Assembly (NCBI GenBank): GCA_016193195.1 | Contig: JACPSQ010000088.1 | Location: 1 to 18,387 of the forward strand | Direction: 5' to 3' | Origin: Candidatus Omnitrophota bacterium | GTDB taxonomy: Bacteria > Omnitrophota > Gorgyraeia > Aquiviventales > Aquiviventaceae | Length of the DNA stretch: 18,387 bases | Part shown: positions 7,135-13,536 of the stretch, piece by piece | Numbering within the stretch: position 1 is the first letter of the stretch | Layout of the letters: every line of letters begins with the position of its first letter | Program-made: the position numbers and the translations under genes | The notes under the pieces: model-generated | Databases searched by the model: none | Told to the model about the DNA's origin: nothing | The model's input: the letters and a program-made list of their open reading frames with translations, nothing else

Positions 7135-8984
7135 GCTTGGTGGCGACACGGGAGGGAGTGGCGGAACAGACGATCTCCCCCGCCACATCGGAGAGGGCTG
7201 CCCGCGACGCGAGGCGGGCTCGGTTCCTCTACGGGGTGTCGTTAGCGATCTTCGCCCTGCTGTACGCCCTCGCGTTCTTTCAAGGCCTCGAGCACCAGGG
7301 CGGGTATCGCGGGAATTCATTCAAGGCGATCCATCCGGAGAGTTTTCCGGGGGATCGATACGTGACGGGTCGACATCCGACCATGGTCTCGCTGGTCTAC
7401 GTCGTCGCGCATATCGCTGGAGACCTGTGGCTGGATGACCGGTTCCAGTTGGCGTGGTATCTGGGCTTGGTGATCCTCGCGATTGCCGCGGTGGATCGGC
7501 TGGCCGTGCTGTTTGGCGCCTCCACGCCTCTCGAACGGCTGGCGGTCCTTGCCCTGGTGTTAGTGGCCCACCATTTCAAGACCAACTTCGCCCAGCTGGT
7601 CCCGTCCTCGGGGACGCCGACGGCGGCGGTCCACCCGATCGGGTTGTGGGTGGCCTATCTGCTCTTTCGTGGAGACCGCCTCTTCGCGGCGATGGCGTTG
7701 AGTGGATTGATGGTCCTGATTGCACCGAAGAACGGCTGGTATCCGGCGATGATCGCGTTCGTCTTCTGGTTGCGGGAGCGTTGGCACGTGCCGTGGAAAC
7801 GGATCGCCGTGGGGGTCGCATTGAGCCTGGTGACGCTCTTCGTGGGATTTGCGCTCGTGAACCGGGGGAACCGGGAAGCTGGACTCCTCTTTGATCTGTG
7901 GGACTGGTACGAAGACGGTGAGGCCAACCCCTTCCGGGATAGCCTGGCGGGGAATGGGCTGTACCTGCTCCTCATCCTTGGAGCGATGCGAGCGGCTTGT
8001 GGCAGCGGTGTCTTGCAGGCACGGTGCCTGGCGTTTTTTACCATCGCGCTGGCGGCGTTCTTTTTGGGAGGGGTGTACTACACGTATGCGCCTGATGTGA
8101 TGAAGATCCCGATTCTGGTGGGGATGTCCGTGAATCGGACGTCATGGTGGCCGCAACAGCTCAGCTATCTCGTCCTTGGGTGTTACGCTGTCCGGCTGTT
8201 CGACCGAGGCGCCCGGAGGACCCAGGTCCTGGCTGCCCTCCTGTTGGGGGGCTTGTACCTGACCCCCATCTTTGAGTCGCGATCCACCGAGGTCTCGAGT
8301 TTTTTCATCAAGCGATCGCTCTTGCTCCTGTGCCTTTGGAGCGGCCTCGCCCTGATGGTCGTGGCGACGCGCGCCATCCGAGCGTCGCCCAGGCGCGTGA
8401 TGGCCAAGGCGCTGCCTGCGAAGGCGAGCCTCTTCCTCCTTCCCATCGTGCTCACCACAACGGTGTATCTCCTCCGTTGCGTGCACACCCAACGGCCTTC
8501 GCTGCAATTCCTGACGGCCCATGGGGTCATGGGCAATGCGTCAAGCGCCAAGTGGGTCGGCGTTGACGACTATCTTCGGACCCAGACTTCTCCCACGGCG
8601 TCTGTTCTGGCGCTCTCTCGGGATCGCGACGGGATATACGGCGCGGATGACGCCCTGAGGGTGAGGACAGGTCGTCCGATGCCGATCACCCGCCCGGCTT
8701 CCACCTACCTGAGTTACGAGATGGCCTCTCGGTATTTTGAGCAGCAGTGGCTGTGGGAGGAGCTGGCCAGGCATTGGGAGCGGCATGACTGGCCGGGCGT
8801 CTCACAGCGGCTGGCAGCCCTTGGTTCGCCCGAGTACTTCGTGGTCCCGGCGGATGGCGCTCAGTGGCTCAGGGGGGTTCCTGACCTTGACTATCGGGTC
8901 GAGGCGACCATCCGAGGGGTGCTCATCTTGCGGCGAACGGATGCGGGGGCTGCCCGCGCCGCATCGCCGAGTCGCGAGTCATGA
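7131..8984 (+). CDS. Polytopic membrane protein A, GT-C-like, paralogue of protein B
   Basis: A 617-residue inner-membrane protein with roughly 12-14 hydrophobic segments between residues 33 and 450, followed by a soluble domain of about 160 residues. After the first segment comes a loop with AIHPESFPGDRYV (Asp75), a position where GT-C glycosyltransferases usually keep an acidic catalytic residue. Other marked motifs are WYEDGEANPF and YYTYAPDVMKIPILV. All of these, and the tail ending HWERHDW..VSQRLAALGSPEY, recur in protein B at 13533. The plan (many helices, acidic first loop, soluble C-terminal domain with a WVGVDDYLR segment) fits lipid-linked-sugar glycosyltransferases of the GT-C type, so a periplasm-facing glycan transferase or polymerase is the best guess. 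I do not recognise a named family. ATG 7131 overlaps the SIS stop (ATGA) and the gene ends overlapping the HAD start. Confidence 0.75.
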   Translation: MSLVATREGVAEQTISPATSERAARDARRARFLYGVSLAIFALLYALAFFQGLEHQGGYRGNSFKAIHPESFPGDRYVTGRHPTMVSLVYVVAHIAGDLWLDDRFQLAWYLGLVILAIAAVDRLAVLFGASTPLERLAVLALVLVAHHFKTNFAQLVPSSGTPTAAVHPIGLWVAYLLFRGDRLFAAMALSGLMVLIAPKNGWYPAMIAFVFWLRERWHVPWKRIAVGVALSLVTLFVGFALVNRGNREAGLLFDLWDWYEDGEANPFRDSLAGNGLYLLLILGAMRAACGSGVLQARCLAFFTIALAAFFLGGVYYTYAPDVMKIPILVGMSVNRTSWWPQQLSYLVLGCYAVRLFDRGARRTQVLAALLLGGLYLTPIFESRSTEVSSFFIKRSLLLLCLWSGLALMVVATRAIRASPRRVMAKALPAKASLFLLPIVLTTTVYLLRCVHTQRPSLQFLTAHGVMGNASSAKWVGVDDYLRTQTSPTASVLALSRDRDGIYGADDALRVRTGRPMPITRPASTYLSYEMASRYFEQQWLWEELARHWERHDWPGVSQRLAALGSPEYFVVPADGAQWLRGVPDLDYRVEATIRGVLILRRTDAGAARAASPSRES

Positions 8985-9664
8985 AGCTGACAGCCGCGCG
9001 GTCTCCATTGGCTGATGTCATCCAGCACGCCAGGGTCAGGGTGTTCGATTTCGACGGGACACTGGTCGATTCCACCGCCATCAAGTGGCGGGCTTTTGAC
9101 GAGTGCTTCGCGGGATTTCCTGAGCATCGTGCCCAGATTCAGGGATACTGCCGGAGTCGCCACCACACGCCGCGGCGGGAGAAATTCCAGTATGTCTACG
9201 AGGAGATCTTGGGCCTGGCCTATACGCCTGAGATCGAAGCGAGGCTGCTGGCCCGGTTTGATCGAGAAACCACCAAGCAGATTATCGCGGCGCGCGAGAT
9301 CCCGGGTGCCGCGCAGTTCTTGGCGGCCGCCGCCGCGGATTGCATCACCGGGGTGCTGTCGAGCACGCCACACGAGACCCTCCTGCACATCCTGGAGCGG
9401 CGTGGGTGGCGGCGGTGGTTCGAGTACGTTCAGGGAGCTCCCGTGCACAAAGCCGATTGGTTGGCGCGGTTCAAGGCCCGGTATGCGCTCACCCGGCAGG
9501 AGCTGGTCTTCTTCGGCGATACCGGGGAAGACGCCCAGGCAGCCCAGGAGGCCGGCTGCGCGTTCGTTGCCGTGGGGGACGGTGCCCTGGGGTCCGCGGT
9601 GACTGAGGCCCCGTTTGCTTTGGCACCGAGGTACTGGCTGGCGGACTTCACGGCCCTGTCATGA
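8981..9664 (+). CDS. HAD-superfamily phosphatase
   Basis: A 227-residue HAD hydrolase of the phosphoglycolate-phosphatase type. All four motifs are present: FDFDGTLVDS (nucleophile Asp23 and acid/base Asp25), VLSSTP (motif II Ser/Thr around 127-129), Lys157 in APVHKADWL, and FFGDTGEDAQAA with Asp180 and Asp184 for magnesium. A helical cap occupies about residues 35-105. It would remove a phosphate from a small sugar phosphate in the cytoplasm. Lying between the SIS isomerase and the aldolase/cytidylyltransferase pair, it could act like KdsC, dephosphorylating a ulosonate phosphate before CMP activation, although it is not a close KdsC match (it has a cap, which KdsC lacks). Coupled to both neighbours by ATGA overlaps at 8981 and 9661. 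Confidence 0.88.
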   Translation: MKLTAARSPLADVIQHARVRVFDFDGTLVDSTAIKWRAFDECFAGFPEHRAQIQGYCRSRHHTPRREKFQYVYEEILGLAYTPEIEARLLARFDRETTKQIIAAREIPGAAQFLAAAAADCITGVLSSTPHETLLHILERRGWRRWFEYVQGAPVHKADWLARFKARYALTRQELVFFGDTGEDAQAAQEAGCAFVAVGDGALGSAVTEAPFALAPRYWLADFTALS

Positions 9665-10626
9665 ACAGCGTCATCGAGCGGTTGATGGACGTCGTCGAGC
9701 ATGATCCGGCTCCAGCCGTGTATACAAGCTCCTATTGGCAGGAGTACACCGCCAGGAACACCGTCCGGCTGGAAGAGGGGCAACTGGTCCTGCGGGGGTT
9801 TGGCATTGGCGATGTGGGTCGGCCAGGGCTGCCCGGCCGTCTCTTGCATCAGCTCGAACGGCTCTCCTACAGGCGCCTGACCACCAGCCTCCCGCAGTAC
9901 CCCGCGGTGTGGCGGAGGACCACGCGGCTGGCCCGCCAGATGCGCTTTGGGCTCACCTTTGACGTGTGGAAATCGGCGGTGATCTTGACATTGCTTGCGG
10001 ACCACTGGAAGGATGCTCGGCTCTCACCGAGGACCTGCGCGATGATTGGGGATGGGTACGGATTTCTCGGCGCGCTGATCCGTCACTACGTCCCAGGGAT
10101 CCGGATGTACTGCATCGATCTTCCCAAGACGCTGGTGTTTCAAGCCGACACGCACCAGCGTGCCGACCCCAGGGTCAGGATATCGTTCCTGGCGCAGCAG
10201 GGAGGGACCGAGGAGGGGCCGCCGGCTGAGCTGGCACTCGTCCTCCCCCAAGCGATTGAGCGGGTGTCCGACCCGATTGATTGCGCGATCAACGTGGCCA
10301 GCATGCAGGAGATGAACGCCGCGACGATCCAAACCTATTTCGCTTTCCTTCGTCGGCGCAGCGGACCCGAGTCGCGGTTTTACTGCGTCAATCGCGTGGA
10401 GAAAATACTGCCGGGTGGCGAGGTGGCGAGGTTCGCCGACTACCCCTGGCATGACCGTGACGAGGTGTTCCTCGACGGCGTGTGCCCGTATTACACCCAT
10501 TATCTGTCGCGGTACCGTGGAGCTCACGGCCCGACGGTGTGCGGCATCCGGGTGCCATGGGTGAGCTGTTTTGACGGCGAGCATCGGCATCGGTTGGTGC
10601 GGCTGGCGCCGCTGCAGGCGCGCTGA
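9661..10626 (+). CDS. Putative sugar O-methyltransferase (NanM-like)
   Basis: A 321-residue protein resembling the putative sugar O-methyltransferases of Leptospira-type polysaccharide loci (NanM group). A SAM-binding core begins late, at CAMIGDGYGFLGALI (residues 126-140), followed by MYCIDLPKTLVFQ with Asp153 as the acidic end of strand 2, then NVASMQEMNAATIQTYFAF, the conserved segment after strand 4. The N-terminal 120 residues are the family's helical cap. It would methylate a hydroxyl of a nucleotide sugar or of the growing glycan in the cytoplasm. It overlaps the HAD stop (ATGA), and its own stop shares one base with the aldolase ATG. Acceptor sugar unknown. Confidence 0.75.
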   Translation: MNSVIERLMDVVEHDPAPAVYTSSYWQEYTARNTVRLEEGQLVLRGFGIGDVGRPGLPGRLLHQLERLSYRRLTTSLPQYPAVWRRTTRLARQMRFGLTFDVWKSAVILTLLADHWKDARLSPRTCAMIGDGYGFLGALIRHYVPGIRMYCIDLPKTLVFQADTHQRADPRVRISFLAQQGGTEEGPPAELALVLPQAIERVSDPIDCAINVASMQEMNAATIQTYFAFLRRRSGPESRFYCVNRVEKILPGGEVARFADYPWHDRDEVFLDGVCPYYTHYLSRYRGAHGPTVCGIRVPWVSCFDGEHRHRLVRLAPLQAR

Positions 10627-11513
10627 TGACCGAAGGGCTGGCGCGGTCTGGGGAGACGAGCTTCACCGGGTTCGAGGCGGCCACACACCTGTCGAGGGCC
10701 GCCGCGTTGCGCCGACGGCTCAGATCGAGGGCCCGAGTGTATGGGGCTTGGATGTCGATCGGGCATCCGGAGATCGCCAGCCTCTTTGCCGCGGCCGAGG
10801 GGGACTTTGTGGGTATTGACCTGGAGCATACGACGATCGATTTGGCCTCGTCACAGATGATCATCCGCGCCTGCCATGAGCACCAGCGGGCGTGCCTGCC
10901 CAGGACCTTTCCAGGGAATGTCGAGCAGGTGCGCCGTCTCTTGGATGCCGGGGCGGATGGCGTCATCATCCCTCAGGTGTCCAGCCGTGAGGATGTGGAT
11001 CGCGCCGCCGAGGCGCTGTGGTACCCGCCGGCCGGCCGCCGGAGTTTTGGCGTCGCGGCGGCCCACCGGTACGGCCTCGCCTTTGAGGACTACGTGGGGG
11101 CCGCCAACGAGTCGTTGGTCCTCATGGTCCAGGTCGAAACGGCGAAGGCGATTGACCAGATTCACGCGATTGTGTCGCATCCCGCTGTGGATGCGGTGAT
11201 GATCGGGCCGTACGATCTGTCCGGTTCGCTGGGGCTTCCCGGGCAGCTTGAGCATCCCGAGGTCGTCGCAGCCTGCGCCCGCGCGATCGAAAGCTGCGAG
11301 CGCCATGGCAAGGCCTGCGGCACACACCTCGTCGAGCCAACGCGCGACAACGTCACCGAGGCCTTCAATCGAGGCTACACCTTTGTGGTCTTGGCCTCGG
11401 ATATCTTCATTTTGTGGAAATGGGGCGAGCGGATGCGCGAGCTCATCGGCGTCCATCGCCAGCCACGCGAGGCCTCGCAGGGCGTCTCGGAACACCAGGG
11501 AGGGAGAGGATGA
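10626..11513 (+). CDS. HpcH/HpaI-family class II pyruvate aldolase
   Basis: A 295-residue metal-dependent aldolase of the HpcH/HpaI family, whose members reversibly join pyruvate to an aldehyde to give a 4-hydroxy-2-oxo acid. The key residues of HpaI are all present: His68 in GIDLEHTT, Arg93 in CLPRTFPGN, metal ligands Glu171 in MVQVET and Asp197 in IGPYDLSGSLG. YPPAGRRSFGVAAA (133-146) is the usual loop. About 37 extra residues precede the barrel and a short Gly/Gln-rich tail follows it. The context is not aromatic degradation but sugar activation: a phosphatase lies two genes upstream and a KdsB-like cytidylyltransferase downstream. I infer condensation of pyruvate (or a related oxo acid) with a sugar aldehyde to make a 3-deoxy-ulosonate. 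Start ATG shares a base with the previous stop; end overlaps the next ATG. Confidence 0.88.
   Translation: MTEGLARSGETSFTGFEAATHLSRAAALRRRLRSRARVYGAWMSIGHPEIASLFAAAEGDFVGIDLEHTTIDLASSQMIIRACHEHQRACLPRTFPGNVEQVRRLLDAGADGVIIPQVSSREDVDRAAEALWYPPAGRRSFGVAAAHRYGLAFEDYVGAANESLVLMVQVETAKAIDQIHAIVSHPAVDAVMIGPYDLSGSLGLPGQLEHPEVVAACARAIESCERHGKACGTHLVEPTRDNVTEAFNRGYTFVVLASDIFILWKWGERMRELIGVHRQPREASQGVSEHQGGRG
11498..11503 (+). promoter_or_regulatory. Ribosome binding site of the small methyltransferase-tail gene
   Basis: GGGAGG in an AGGGAGGGAGAGG run, six bases before ATG 11510. It is one of the best Shine-Dalgarno sequences in the window and argues that the short reading frame behind it is, or recently was, translated. 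Confidence 0.55.
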
Positions 11514-11734
11514 CGATGGTTGACGCCTTCATGAGGTCCGGATGCGACTACTTCTATGCGGTCGAGAATCCCAAGATGCCGGAGTACGGTCATGCCATCA
11601 TCCGCAAGGAGTACGTGATGGCGCACTGGCCGCAGGTTGCCGGTCTGAAGCTGCTTGACTACGTGGAAAGCGCCATCGAAGCGTATCCGGAAGGGTGCCA
11701 GGATCTGGTGCTCCTGGCAAAGGCCGCGGGATGA
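11510..11734 (+). CDS. Orphan C-terminal segment of a class I methyltransferase (74 aa)
   Basis: A 74-residue frame that starts at an ATG overlapping the aldolase stop (ATGA) behind a strong Shine-Dalgarno and ends overlapping the next ATG (ATGA at 11731). Its sequence, with YGHAIIRKEYVMAHW, LKLLDYVESA and CQDLVLLAKAAG, matches only the last part of SAM-dependent methyltransferases (typically ...YV..HW...FE.LDYV......QD.VVL.K). No SAM-binding core precedes it; the DNA upstream codes for the aldolase in another frame. I infer an internal deletion that removed the core but kept the start signals and both couplings. It is unlikely to be an enzyme alone. It could be a decayed gene or a small domain that partners another methyltransferase, such as the motif I-less protein at 5542. 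Confidence 0.55.
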   Translation: MTMVDAFMRSGCDYFYAVENPKMPEYGHAIIRKEYVMAHWPQVAGLKLLDYVESAIEAYPEGCQDLVLLAKAAG

Positions 11735-12507
11735 GCGGCGTTCGTGTCGCGGCGATTATCCCGGCGCGGATGGCTTCCAGCCGATTTCCCGGCAAGCCGC
11801 TCCTGGAGGTCGCCGGGTTACCGATGGTGGAGCATGTTCGTCGCCGCGTCCTGCGCTGCCAGCGGTTCCACGAGGTGGTGGTGGCCACGTGCGATGCGGA
11901 GATTGCGGAGGCCGTGGCGGCGTACGGCGGGAAGTGTCTGATGACCTCACCAGCCCACCCAGCAGCAACCGATCGCGTCTCTGAGGCAATGCGTCAAGTC
12001 GACTGCACGCATGTGGTCAATGTCCAAGGTGACGAGATCCTGGTACTGCCTGATGACCTTGAGACGATGGCGCGCGCGATGGAGGTGGAGCCCAGCGTGC
12101 CGGCATGGAACGCCGTCGCCCGGATTGAGACGGTCGCTGAACTCGCCGATGCGTCCATTGTGAAGTGCGTCGTCTCAGTCTCAGGGCGGATCCTGTTCTG
12201 TTCACGCAATCTGTTGCATCTCGCCGGGGGCCTTGCAGCAGATTTCGGGCCCGTTCGCAAGGTCCTGGGGATTCTGGGGTACCGTCGAGATTTTCTGGAG
12301 CGCTACGGCGAGCTCGCCCGCACCCCGCTTGAGCGGGCCGAGTCGATCGACCAGTCGCGGGTCATTGAGCACGATGTCATGCTCCGGGCGGTGGAGTTCA
12401 GCAAAGGCTACCCCGGCATCAATGAACCTCGTGAGGTCGAGCTCGTGGACGCCTATCTCCATGAGGACGCGCTGCAGCAGGCCGTGCTGCGCGAGATCCT
12501 GTCTTAA
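11731..12507 (+). CDS. KdsB-like CMP-sugar-acid synthetase (cytidylyltransferase)
   Basis: A 258-residue nucleotidyltransferase of the CMP-Kdo synthetase type, which activates a 2-keto-3-deoxy sugar acid with CTP. Seen are IIPARMASSRFPGKPL (residues 9-24, the CTP-binding loop), TDRVSEA, VVNVQGDE (95-102, Asp101 for magnesium), KVLGILGYRRDFLERY (177-192), and SIDQSRVIEH (205-214), all in KdsB order and spacing. Near the end, the place where KdsB has G-V-D-T-P-E-D (second metal-binding Asp) reads GINEPREV with Asn231, a notable change. Length is normal for KdsB. The ATG overlaps the preceding stop, and TAA is followed directly by the next ATG. With the aldolase and phosphatase nearby, the substrate is probably a Kdo-like ulosonic acid made by this operon; it may also simply be a Kdo enzyme. 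Confidence 0.85.
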   Translation: MSGVRVAAIIPARMASSRFPGKPLLEVAGLPMVEHVRRRVLRCQRFHEVVVATCDAEIAEAVAAYGGKCLMTSPAHPAATDRVSEAMRQVDCTHVVNVQGDEILVLPDDLETMARAMEVEPSVPAWNAVARIETVAELADASIVKCVVSVSGRILFCSRNLLHLAGGLAADFGPVRKVLGILGYRRDFLERYGELARTPLERAESIDQSRVIEHDVMLRAVEFSKGYPGINEPREVELVDAYLHEDALQQAVLREILS

Positions 12508-13536
12508 ATGAGTCATCGGGTGGTCTACGTGGCGCTTCAACAATTCTGTGAGACCGATGATCGGCCGAAGCGCCTGCTGCTCGAGGCGGGCTGGGACGTG
12601 CGGCTGAATACGATGGGCCGCCGCCTCCTCCGCGAGGAGATGCCGGCTGTGTTGCGCGACGCGGATGCGGTGCTGGCCGGTGTCGAGCCCTATGACGCGG
12701 AGGTCTTGGCCGCGCTGCCGCGCCTGCGCTGTATCAGCCGGTGCGGGGCGGGGACGGACTCGGTCGATCTGGAAGCGGCTCGACGGCTCGGGATCACGGT
12801 CTACACCACGGCAGAGGAAGTCGTCGAGCCTGTCGCTCAGATGACCGTCGGGATGATTCTGGCGCTCGCGAGGAACCTCCCGCTCCACCTGGATGATGTT
12901 CGCAAGGGTCTTTGGAAGAAACGCACAGGCATCCTCTTGTCCGAGTGGACGATCGGCGTGGTGGGGTTTGGCCGAATTGGCCGACGAGTGGAGCAGTGTC
13001 TGAGAGGATTCGGGCCTCGTGTGCTCGTTCATGATCCGCGATTTACGCCGTCGGACCTCCCGGACGGCGTCGCGCTGCGCTCTCTGCCGGTGCTGCTGGC
13101 CGAGGCCGATCTGGTGTCGATCCATGCGAGCCGTCGCCAGGAGGAAGGAGCGCTCATCGGCCGTCAGGAACTCGCGATGATGAAGCCAAGAAGTTACCTC
13201 GTGAGCTCGGCGCGGGGGTTTCTCGTGGATGAAGCGGCGCTGTATGACGCCCTCTGCACGGGTCACCTGGCCGGCGCCGCCATCGATGTGTTCCAGGTGG
13301 AGCCGTACACCGGGCCGCTGGCGAGACTGCCGAACGTGCTCTGCACGCCGCACGTGGCGTCCTTGACGACCGCATCCCGGTCCGCAATGGAGCGGCGATG
13401 CGCGGAGAGCGCGGTCCGACATTTCACGACGGAGCGTCGCCCGACGGCGACGGGGGTCGCCGGATCATCGTCGGCGCCGGCCCTGGTTCGCGTGATGGCC
13501 GGCGCGGACCGGACGGACGCGGGCCCTCGTTCATGA
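12508..13536 (+). CDS. D-isomer-specific 2-hydroxyacid dehydrogenase
   Basis: A 342-residue NAD-dependent dehydrogenase of the D-2-hydroxyacid (SerA-like) family, interconverting 2-oxo and 2-hydroxy acids. RCGAGTDSVDLEAA (78-91) belongs to the substrate domain; the Rossmann motif is GVVGFGRIGRRVE (150-162); catalytic residues are Arg236 in SSARG, Glu265 in DVFQVEPY and His282 in CTPHVAS. The usual H.PLT.ETR stretch reads HASRRQEEGALIG. After about residue 305 there is an Ala/Arg-rich tail with no family match. ATG follows the cytidylyltransferase TAA with no gap, and the end overlaps the next start (ATGA at 13533). In this context it might reduce an oxo acid or ulosonate, or make a glycerate-type substituent, rather than serve serine synthesis. 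Confidence 0.87.
   Translation: MSHRVVYVALQQFCETDDRPKRLLLEAGWDVRLNTMGRRLLREEMPAVLRDADAVLAGVEPYDAEVLAALPRLRCISRCGAGTDSVDLEAARRLGITVYTTAEEVVEPVAQMTVGMILALARNLPLHLDDVRKGLWKKRTGILLSEWTIGVVGFGRIGRRVEQCLRGFGPRVLVHDPRFTPSDLPDGVALRSLPVLLAEADLVSIHASRRQEEGALIGRQELAMMKPRSYLVSSARGFLVDEAALYDALCTGHLAGAAIDVFQVEPYTGPLARLPNVLCTPHVASLTTASRSAMERRCAESAVRHFTTERRPTATGVAGSSSAPALVRVMAGADRTDAGPRS

Noticed and set aside
12202..13422. 406-codon open frame on the minus strand
   Set aside because: Antisense to the KdsB-like and D-2-hydroxyacid dehydrogenase genes; no recognisable domain and atypical composition.
13398..13532. Earlier start for membrane protein B
   Set aside because: The extra codons are the dehydrogenase 3' end read in another frame; ATG 13533 gives the usual ATGA junction, and the first membrane helix starts directly after it.
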